A DNA stretch of 60,400 nucleotides, taken from assembly GCA_002179805.1 (NCBI GenBank), contig NAVB01001134.1, positions 1 to 60,400 on the forward strand. The letters are read 5' to 3'. Every line of letters starts with the position of its first letter. The first letter of the stretch is position 1. The position numbers were made by a program, and so were the translations under genes. Source of the stretch: Acanthamoeba lenticulata. Taxonomy: Eukaryota > Discosea > Longamoebia > Acanthamoebidae. The notes beneath the pieces were generated by a model. The model saw nothing but the letters and a program-made list of their open reading frames with translations, was not told the DNA's origin and made no database searches. This document shows positions 51,701 to 60,400 of the stretch, piece after piece.

Positions 51701-53564
51701 GTGAGAGAGTTCATGAAGAAACACATGCGCACGAGAGGGAGAGAGAGAGAGGGAGAGAGAGAGGAGAGGGGCGAGACCATCCGCGATGATGGACATGCCC
51801 TCGTCGCCAAAGTCGTTATCGGTCAGATCGAGCACTTTGACGGTGGTCATCTCAGCCGCGAGGCCCGCCAGCATGTTTGCACCCAGCACGCCTGTTCCCC
51901 GCCCAATCGATTGCAACAGAAATAAGATTATTTTTCCTCAAGTGAAAACAAAAAAAGGAAAGGAAAGGAAAGGAAACCATAAATAGGGAAACGTACCGAG
52001 TCTGTTGGTGGCGAGGTCCAGGTGAAAATCGGCGATGAAGTTGTTGCCAATGATGGCCTTGATGATATCTCGCACCACCTGCACGGGAACGGCCGTATCG
52101 CGCAGTCGCAGCTCCCGAAGCCGGCCGCAGCTCTGGAGGAATTTCTTAAGCTCCGGCCCGGCCTTAGCCGTCAATTTGTTATGCGAGATGTTGAACTTCT
52201 CCAGCTCCGTGCAACCTACCAACAAGGTCTCCACTGTAAGATTCCATCTATGCATGCATGCATGCACGCATGAATTAAATAAATAAATAAATAAATAAAC
52301 GAACAATCATGTACCTCGTAGAACGGCAGGGAGCAGCATCTCCAGGTTGGCGCCCGTCCCCGAAATGTTGAGCGTGTGCAGAACGTTGGGACCCGAAACA
52401 AAGGCGGCCAGCGCAGACGTGCCATCGCTGCTCAGATAGAATACGCCAATTCAGGAGAACGTGACTATGCCGATGGCGGCGCTCATGGGGCGCCAATTTG
52501 AGAGAGTTGGGGTTGGGGGGGGGAGGGAGGGGAGGGAGAGAGCGCCAAACCTGTCGAGCTTGTTGCCGGCGATGTTGAGCACGGCCAACGTGCGGGCAAT
52601 TTCAGCATTCCTCTTCAGCGCTGTACAGAGAGCAACGGTACCCTTCTTGGTGGCATCCCCACCTTTAATGGAGATGTTGGTCAAGCCGTGGCCCATCACC
52701 GCCACCGCGTTTGCTGAAAGAAGCAACAACACAACAACCATCAATACGCCCCCAAAACCCCCAAAACGGTCACCGCCGCTGTTAGCGCCTCTTCTCCTCC
52801 TCTTCTTTCAATGCCCCCAAGTGAGAGGAGCAAAGGTCAGACCTAGAGCGATGACGCCAGCGTCCTTGAGCAGGTTGTTGGACCAGTCGATGCTGGTCAG
52901 CGCGCTGCTCCTGTTCTTGGCGATGGCCTGGCCAAGTTCCTCAAAGGCCGAGGCGGTGCCTTCGACGCGACTGAGAACGAGCTCTTCCATCTTGGTGTTT
53001 ACACCCAGCATGTCGCTCAACACTAGAAAGTCGGAGGACATCACACGCACACACACACACACACACACACATAAACACATGATCAGCATCACGACTTGAT
53101 GGCAGAACCCAGCTGTCGCGGATCGTCAGGAAAACGAGCCCCACCTTTAATAGAGTCCTTGTCCAGGCGGTAGTCCTTGGCCACGAAGCCGACAAAATAG
53201 TTGTTGAAGTGGAGCGTGTCCACCAATGTCTTCAGCTCGTTCGGCGTGACCGGCTGCGAAGATTAAAAGTAATAATAGGTTGTGATTGTCATCGTGAGTA
53301 ATAATAAATGAGTATTACAATAAAATAATCGCTCCTTGGTCAGCAGGAGAATAGAAAGAGCAACAAGGCACCAGGCTAACAGGCCGTGGGAGAGGTTGGC
53401 ACCTGCTCAAACTCCTTCATGTTGAACTTTTTGACATGGTTGGCTGGCAGGAGATTGTCCATGTCCCAGCAGATGTCTGCCCGCACAGGGATGTTGTAGA
53501 AGTCGCACAGGGCCTGGTAGGTGGTCGAGAAGCCGCCACAGTTCTTGGCCAGTGTGGCTTGAGC

Positions 53565-53595
<31 letters not shown>

Positions 53596-54307
53596 GAGAG
53601 AGAGAGAGAGCAAGTCAAGTGCGTGAGAATGGCATTTGGGTTTCCATAAAAGAGTGATGGCGATTGGTTTTTGGGGGGGGGAGAGGGGGTGGAGATCAGG
53701 TACCAGGGCCTTCCACATCACGTAAACGGGACTCAGGGCTCACGGCGATCTTGTACTTGAGGGCCGGCGGCATATTGAAGAATACGTCCTCGTACGCCTG
53801 GCGGATTGCCGTGATGAGGTCGTCTGCAGCGCAGTTACCCAGCGAAATGGAAAACGACTTGAAGAGCAGTTCTACGACCTGCCCTCGTGCAAGAGAGAAA
53901 AAGAAGTTCCAAGCCCGTCAGCGTCTCACTCTTACGAGCGAGGGAGGGGTGACCACAGACCGTCGTGGAATCAACTGACTTGAGTTCCTTGAGTTCAAGC
54001 AGATGCGCGTCCCTCAGCACCTTGTGGTGGTGGTGGTGTTGGTGTGTTTATTTGGAGGGGGGAGGTCATTCATCCACCAAATAGGCGAAAATCTACTTTG
54101 GGTAGCGTCATGAGGAACCTTGGCAACGTTTTTGTTGAGGGAAAAGAAGTAGATGCGCCACTTGCCGACAACCACGATCCGTTCTTCAGCCTTCTTTTTG
54201 ACGAGCTCAGCAGCCCAACCCACCCATTGGAGCTCATCTTTGTGTTGCGCCAGGACCGGCAACACCAGCTCTATGTAATACCCCACAGGCCGAGGGCGTG
54301 TATCCAT
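48792..54307 (-). CDS. CARMIL: CARMIL (capping protein, Arp2/3 and myosin I linker)
   Basis: ATG 54307 begins a PH-like domain (MDTRPRPVGYYIELVLPVLA ... ERIVVVGKWRIYFFSLNKN). A helical linker follows (ELLFKSFSISLGNCAADDLI, then DICWDMDNLL). About fifteen leucine-rich repeats run through 53250-51090 (LTSIDWSNNLLKDAGVIAL, LAVLNIAGNKLD, LRELRLRDTAVPVQVV, VKVLDLTDNDFGDEGMSIIA, LKSLHWDRNGTRYAGFLGLK). A helical dimerisation region lies at 50990-49840. The C-terminus is Pro/Ala/Glu-rich with KPAPPPRA repeats (49320-49190). The final exon (from about 48928) splices in frame to NLTHMTKDRPMGPQRRRP, the capping-protein-interaction motif, ending at TGA 48794-48792. CARMIL was first found in Acanthamoeba as Acan125. 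It uncaps barbed ends and links capping protein to myosin I SH3 domains. Identity is very strong. Confidence 0.95.
48830..48875 (-). other. Capping-protein-interaction (CPI) motif of CARMIL
   Basis: The conceptually spliced last exon reads LTHMTKDRPMGPQRRRP, matching LxHxTxxRPKx6P-type CPI motifs. These bind the side of the capping protein heterodimer and weaken barbed-end capping. The frame is fixed by the splice at about 48929 (cag acceptor), where the incoming leftover bases complete a Pro codon. Confidence 0.85.
53046..53075. repeat. (CA)n microsatellite in a CARMIL intron
   Basis: A run of cacacaca lies in an intron between LRR exons of CARMIL. Similar short CA, GA or CT tracts occur in other introns (for example 14470-14490, 23452-23472, 26612-26632). 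Confidence 0.8.
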
Positions 54308-54679
54308 TTTGTTTTGTTTACCAGATAAGCCTTAGTAATAGTAAAAAGAATCCTAATGCTGAAAATCCACTTTTATCGAAACAAATAATTCATTATTTTT
54401 GAAAAGCAAGAAGAAATGGCGGAAAGGACTGTACGTTGTTCAGCGTCGGTGACTTGCTTAGTCATTACAATACTGCTTCCCGTGCGAGACGCCCTCATCC
54501 TTGAACACCAGCCACCACGGTTAAAAAAAAACGAGGGGTGGAGGTAACAATAAATTAATAAAGTCGACGGATAATTGTTAAGCATTGTTTTCTTTTTGTT
54601 TTCTTCTTGTTTAAATATGGGGCGTAAACGAAAAGGGGTGGAACCGAGAAGCACGGAGACGCCGTAAGGGCCGAAAGAG
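54308..54679. promoter_or_regulatory. Divergent spacer between CARMIL and the formin
   Basis: About 370 bp lies between the CARMIL ATG and the formin ATG, read in opposite directions. It contains an A-rich run (54522-54531) and AT-rich stretches. Both promoters must lie here; no specific element could be named. Confidence 0.45.
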
Positions 54680-57600
54680 ATGAAGAAGTTTTTTTCGTTT
54701 GGAAAGAAGAAGAAGAAAGCGGAGGAGTTGAAAGAAAAGGAGGAAGAGGGCTATGATACGGTGGAGGATGACGAGTACCATGAGGAGGAGGGCGGCTACT
54801 CCTCTTCTTCTTCCTCCGATCCCGCCATAAAAGAAGTCCAGCAGCGGCGCGACCCAAAGGCTCGTTTCTCGACCAACCTTATTAGTATCGGTGGGGGAAG
54901 TGGAGAGCACGGCGCCAAACCATCAGGCCTTGGGCTCCACGCCACGACCTCTTCTACACTTTCAACTCGGCCGCACGCCGCCACCTTCGCTCCTTCTCCC
55001 GTCACGACATCATCGGGTGTTAACAGTTCCTCGCCAACGACGTCAGCGTCTTCCATCAAAACGTCCTTCGATATGGGGGGCGTGGCGGGAGACCGCAGCT
55101 CGATAGGACGCGGCACCGTCGAGCGCAAGGTGGCCGCCTTTGCTGCGCTGGAAGCCGCCCAGGCGTCTTCCGCGGCCGGTTCCTCCGGCGCCCGACAGGA
55201 CCGGGCCGCGTCGTTCGCCACCAGGCAGAACAGCATCTCGTCCGGCCTCACTCTCACGGCTACGCTACCCGCCGCTGGTGGTGCTGCGGCTGGCGCCGCA
55301 GCTGTCGCATCTGCTGCGTCAGGTCCTCGACCGCGCCGAGCCGAGCTGCAGCGCACTCGGTATCTCACCTCTCTTCTTCTCAACTCCTTCCCTTCCCTTC
55401 CCTTCCCTTCTTTTTCTTCTTCCTATGTCCTGCTCGCTCAGTACCTCGCAGGGTTGCTCCTGACGATGACCCCTCCGACAGATCACACACTCACAAAAGG
55501 GAGGAGTTGAACACGAGCGCCAGCAGCATGCCCTCCAAGGAGAAGATTGACCTGTTGTTAAGCAAGTACCTGGTGCGCGAAAGAAGCTCGTCTGTGTCCC
55601 AGAAACGACGTCACGTCGTCGTTAGCTGACCCCTCCCCCCCAAAATATCCCACGACCTGCCCTGGTGACCGTTTGCATCTTCGACCCTCCCCGCAGAGAG
55701 AACATGACCTGTCCAAGGAGAAGAAGGAGGCCATGAAGAAGTGGTCCTCGTTGGACAAATGGAAGCTCCTGCAGCAGCACGAACAAAAGGAAAAGGAGCT
55801 GGAACGCGTACGTGCCCTTCTCAAGTGCCGCGCAGAGAGGATTTTATTATTATTATAATATTCTACTACCTCTACTTCGTTCATTTCATTAAGAAAGGTG
55901 GGCCAACATGCCGGGGGAGCAGAGGCACTTGTTAGCCTCCGGCGCCGCAGGCGGCTCCTTGTCTACTCAACCGCAGGTGTCGGCCCCGATACTGTCTTCG
56001 ACGTGCCCGTCTACAACAGCATCGGTTTCTGCCTCGGATCAGCCAAATCAAGCCACCTTGACTTCTCCCCGGAAGAAGGAGACGTCAGCCACTGCTTCCA
56101 CGTCGAGCACCAACGCCTCTGCTGTGAGCGTCCCAGGAGGGTCAACAGCTCCGAGATGGAAGATAATGGAGTCGCAAGCCTTCTACATCAGCGCGCTGCA
56201 AACAGAGTTTACGCTGCGTCTGGTCGAAGCACTCACCCAAACTCTGGCGAGGCAGGTGGTCACCTGGTATGTGTCACAATGTTTACACGCACGCACACGC
56301 ACACGCACACACACACACACACATTATATATAAATAGAAATGTACCCCCTTCATTAGCCTCGTCCGGAACCTTTTTTCCGACTCGTACGTTACCTTTCTG
56401 TAAACCCCTGCTTCTGCACACATGCGCAAACATCAACAGGCAACACCAATTTGAAAAGCTTGGTGGTTTCAATCTGCTGCTAAAGAACCTGACCGACTTG
56501 GAGAAGAAATCGGTGTACGTGCGGCCCAGTAACATGAGTCTTCTCCTCCGCCTTCCCCTCCTCCTCCTCCTCCTCCTCCTCCTCACGGGCGCTCCAGACT
56601 ATGTTTAGTTGGCGTTTGGAGCTGTTGGGGGGGGGAGGGACTCCTTCTGACGTGAACCGTTCTAGTCGGACCGACGAAGAGAAGCTCCTCGTGTCGGGAT
56701 GCATCAGCTGCTTCAAAGTCGTGATGAACAACAAGGTATATCTTATATCTACAGGCCAACTCCTATCCCTCTCGATCCCTCCCCGTTCCTCCGCCAAATC
56801 CACTGCCTCCCCTGCACTACTTTGGGGGGGGGGGTGTACCGGACGCGCGACGACAAGGGTTCAGTCCTGTGGATACAAGCACGGTGTAACGACCCCGGAT
56901 GTTGTGGTGTTGCATGTTGGTGGGCCTCTGTAGTATGGCTTGGGCATCATGATGCAGAAGGAGGGGGCCCTCCGAACAATTGCGCTCGGCCTCGACCATC
57001 CTGACGTGAAGACCAAAATCATGGTCCTTCAGCTCTTGACGACGGTGTGCATGGTGCCCCCAAACGGCCACAAGTACGTCACGAGCATCACCACCATCGA
57101 CAACAACAACAACAACAACCTGAGACACCTGTGGTGTTGCGTGTGTGTGTTGCACCGCGTGCAGGTTGATCGTAGATGCGATGACCAACTTCAGAGCGAT
57201 CAAACGCGAAAAAGCGCGGTTCAGCCAGCTCCTCGTCATCCTCAAGAAATCCAAGAGCGTGGAGCTCAAGGCACGTAGCCTTCCTCTCCTCATCCTCCTC
57301 TCCGCTGGCCGCCAATCGTCACCGGTTTCGCTGTGCCCCCAAGGCGCTTGGGGCTCACATAAGTTGCAAACACCTCCCTGTAGACCAATGCGCTCAGTCT
57401 GGTGAACGCCATCGTGAACATGCCCAGCGACATCGACCAGAGGATGCACTTCCGTAACGAATTCATCCGGCTGGGCCTCAAACGCATACTCAAGGTGGAG
57501 GAAGCGTTCCTCCTCCTCCTCCCCCTCTTCCCCCCTAAGTCTCCCCCATAAAATGCTGACCATGCTGCTGGCTGGCCCCACCGTGGGATGCATGACTTGG

Positions 57601-60400
57601 ACCCTTCTCGAGCTGCAGGCCTTGAAGAAGGAGCAGCTGCCGGAGGACTTGGCTACTCAGATCGAAGTTTATGACGAGGAATCGCGAGCCGACCGAGAGG
57701 AACTCGAGCAGCGGTTCGCCGACCTGGGCATCGACGACATAGAGTACGTGCTGTTGTTGTTGTTATTATTGTGTATTGCGTCTGCTGCTGCTGCTGCTGC
57801 TGCTTTGCGGGTCTCCGACCGATGAGCAACAAAATGAGTTCGAGGCCGAATCTCATCTCTGGCTGCGTGGTGACACCACCGCAGGGACATGCAGCAAGTC
57901 TTTGTGGCGCTGAGCAAATCGGCCAAGGCGGCCGGCCTCGCACCCTCGCTGTTGTCGCTGATGCGGCACCTCTGCCTTTTCTCCGTGAACGATGAGAGCG
58001 GCGTCCGGTAACTCATAAAAGATCCTCTCAATTCCTGCAATTAATTGCCTCATCTCACCACCGCTCAACCATGCCACCGCCACGCCCCCTCACTCCTCTC
58101 CCCCTCCCCCTCCACACAATCTTGGCACCAGGGCGTACGTGCTGGCTGAGCGACTCGTCCAGCAGGTGGCCCTGCAGAAGAGCAATATCGCCCTGGATGA
58201 AGTTGGAGGTGCGTCTGCCTGCCTTGTGGATGCGAGGATATCCTTTCTTTAAAAAAAAAAATGTGGACGTATTTTATATCTGTGCGTGCAGGCGTGCAGG
58301 TGAGCCTCGAGGAACTGTCGCTCGCGGTCAAGGGAGCAAGCGACGCCGTGGCCCTCAACAAGAAGATCGAAGCCCAGCAGGTCCGCCCTTCCCCCAAATC
58401 CACGGAGGGACATCAGGCCTGATGGTGTGCTTCGTCTTAACGGCGGTGTTGGACAGGCCAAAATGGCGGAGCTGAAGAAGAAGAAGAAGCAGAAAGACCA
58501 TTTGATCATCGAGAAAGAGGCCATCATCAGGCTCGTGGAGAAGCAGCGCCAGGCAGAGCGGGTCAAGTGGGAAGAGCAGGCGAAGCAGCTCGAGGCCGAC
58601 GCTCAGCGGAAGCTCGAGGCCGCCCTCGCGCAGCAGGCCCGCGAGCGCGAGCAGTGGGCCAAGGACCGCGAGCAGTGGGAGCGCGAGTACAAGGAGTGGG
58701 CCCACGACCGCACTGAATGGACACGCGGTCGGGAAGAATGGGCCCACCAGCGCGACGCCTGGGCCCGCGAGCGGGAGGAGCTCCAGAAGGTTCGACGGCA
58801 GGCCGCTAGCGGCAATACCGACCGCTTCCGGGCCGTCTCCGCCAGTTCCGCCGGAGAGCCCGACGAGCCTCCGGATCTGCCGCCGCCCCTCCCGGCCAGC
58901 CCGCGCTCGCGCCCACGCCACAGCCAGCGAGGTGGCTCATTCATCGGAGGCAGTCCAGGCACCAGCCCCGTCGAGCGGCGCGGGTCGGGTATCTACAGTC
59001 GCGGCAGCAGCATCGTCGAGGCTGGCGCCCCGCCGCTCCCACCGACGCCTGCCAAACTCGACCGCGCCGATTCGTTCTTCGACGTCGACGACCAGCCACC
59101 GGCGCTGCCTCCGACACCCGCCAAAATTGACGACATATTTTCAACCGCCGCTGCCGCGGACCAGCCGCCAATGCTGCCTCCCACACCGGGCCGTGGCGCG
59201 TTGGTCACCTCGGCTTCGGTCATCAGCCCCGCTGAGCAACACGTGGCCGAATACCAGCAGATGAAGGAGCTGTTGGCTCGGTTGCTCGGGCGCGAGGGGC
59301 CGGTCTCGCTGACCACGCTGCAGCAGCTGATTGCGGAGCGCCCAACCGCTCTCAGCGCTGCGCTGACATCGCCGCCTTCTGCGGCTGCCGCGACCTCCAC
59401 ACCTGCCGCTGAGGCGCAGGCTACCAGCTCCGGCGCCACCGATGACAAGCTGCCCGCGGCCTCAGAGGACGCGTTGATGAGCGACGTTGCTACGCCACCA
59501 CCGCCGCCCTCTGCGCCCGCGCCTCCGCCGCCCCCGCCCGGTGCCGGAGGCCCGCCTGGCCCGCCTCCGCCGCCAATGGGAGGCGGGGCGACCGCAATCT
59601 CGCTGCTGCCCAAGCGTAAGATCCAGAAGCCGTCGGTCAAGCTCAAGGGCTACCAGTGGGTCAAGTTGCCCGATGCCAAGGTCAAGAACACGGTCTGGGG
59701 CAGCCTCGACTTCAAGAAGCAGATCCAGTTAGACTGGAACGAGATTGAAGAGATCTTTGCCGCCAACCCGCTGCCCTCCAAGGACAAGGCCTCCAGTTCG
59801 TGCCCCTCCCCCCCCCCAACCCCGAGCGCGGCAGTTGAGCGCTCAATGACGGCAACATGATGGCTGCTTTTGCTTCTGTTTTCCTCATGAAACCATGATG
59901 GTGGCGATGATCCCGGCCTCATCCAGATGCGGTCGCCACCACCAAGCCGGAAGCGCGGGCCAACATCCTGAACCCGAAGAAAGCGCAAAATATTGGTATG
60001 ACCATTTGCATTTCGTCCTAATCGTCGTCATCATCATCATTCGGCCGAATGGGGCCTCATTCTCATGACAGCTGCATGGACCGTATTACCGCATCTTCCT
60101 CACTTGGCCTATTCCCCCTTCCCCCCTCTTTCCCCTCCCACTCTCGTCCCGCAGCGATCATGTTGGCGCGCCTCAAGCAACCCAACGAGGTCATCAAGAA
60201 GGCCATCCTCTCCCTCGACGAAACCGTCCTAACTCGCGAAAACATCCGCCTCCTCCACGCCTTCGGACCCTCACCCGAGGAGGTTCGCCGCTTCCTCCCT
60301 CCCCACCTCCTCCACCTCCGGCATGTCGACCTCGGACCGCACACATCACACAATCCATTGTGGTCCCACTTGTGTTCCATCATGATGGTTGGTGGTTTGG
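54680..60400 (+). CDS. Formin, diaphanous-type (3' end outside the window)
   Basis: ATG 54680 starts MKKFFSFGKKKKKAEELKEK, a basic, possibly membrane-binding N-terminus, then a Ser/Thr/Ala-rich region. The GBD/FH3 follows: KEKIDLLLSKYL-REHDLSKE (joined across an intron), KKWSSLDKWKLLQQHE, APRWKIMESQAFYISALQ, LGGFNLLLKNLTDLEKKS, LLVSGCISCFKVVMNNK, LDHPDVKTKIMVLQLLTTVC, LGIMMQKEGALRTIALGLDH and VNAIVNMPSDIDQRMHFRNE. A coiled coil follows (58460-58790). The FH1 is proline-rich (PPPPPPSAPAPPPPPPGAGG, about 59490-59580). The FH2 opens with LKGYQWVKLPDAKVKNTVWG (59640-59700), then DWNEIEEIFAA, NILNPKKAQNIAIMLARLKQ, and ALLSLDETVLT-like ILSLDETVLTRENIRLLHAF. It runs off the window at 60400. Formins nucleate and elongate unbranched actin filaments; the GBD/FH3 plan is the Rho-regulated class. 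The absence of a visible DAD is simply truncation. Confidence 0.93.

Noticed and set aside
53046..53075. Possible CRISPR or tandem array at CA-rich tracts
   Set aside because: These are dinucleotide microsatellites in introns, without spacers or conserved repeats.

Overview
The window is nuclear DNA from an intron-rich, gene-dense eukaryote, most likely an Acanthamoeba-like amoebozoan. Genes are packed tail to tail or head to head with 100-370 bp between them, and are cut by many short GT-AG introns (roughly 50-150 bp). Exons are GC-rich and use the standard genetic code. The gene content includes CARMIL, the Retriever subunit VPS35L, the WASH subunit strumpellin, Rab21 and a formin. The organism call is inference from this content; no rRNA or organelle marker is present. 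No tRNA, rRNA, CRISPR array or transposase was seen. Layout from left to right: an RBBP6-like RING/zinc-knuckle/RS protein, 5' end missing (+, 107-2499); U-box/coiled-coil/WD40 protein (-, 2663-5710); MT-A70 methyltransferase (+, 6078-8295); VPS35L (+, 8452-13672); AP-1/AP-2 beta adaptin (-, 13815-18409); a disordered RAD51AP1-like protein (-, 18529-19715); KDM5-type histone demethylase (+, 19883-23962); mitoribosomal mS33-like (-, 24066-24416); a short protein with a VASP-tetramerisation-like helix (-, 24515-25015); NDUFB3-like complex I subunit (+, 25134-25475); Rab21 (-, 25619-26712); eIF3a (-, 26914-30441); strumpellin/WASHC5 (-, 30636-36342); a giant Ser/Thr/Pro-repeat membrane protein (+, 36662-44674); alpha/beta hydrolase with an N-terminal membrane segment (-, 44772-46995); theta-class GST (-, 47206-48674); CARMIL (-, 48792-54307); and a formin running off the right end (+, from 54680). 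Two themes stand out. First, six genes act in endosomal sorting or actin assembly: VPS35L (Retriever), beta adaptin, Rab21, strumpellin (WASH complex), CARMIL (capping-protein regulator) and the formin. CARMIL and the formin are divergent neighbours. Second, several genes act on chromatin, DNA or RNA: the MT-A70 enzyme, KDM5, the RAD51AP1-like protein and the RBBP6-like protein. The most unusual locus is the repeat-protein gene. Its 5' flank and first exons are strikingly AT-rich inside a GC-rich region. It carries two small cysteine-containing modules, a long array of TPTV (12-bp) units with recent internal duplications, and a C-terminal transmembrane helix with a short tail. Gene spans below include introns; splice sites were inferred by eye from GT-AG sites, reading frame and family conservation.
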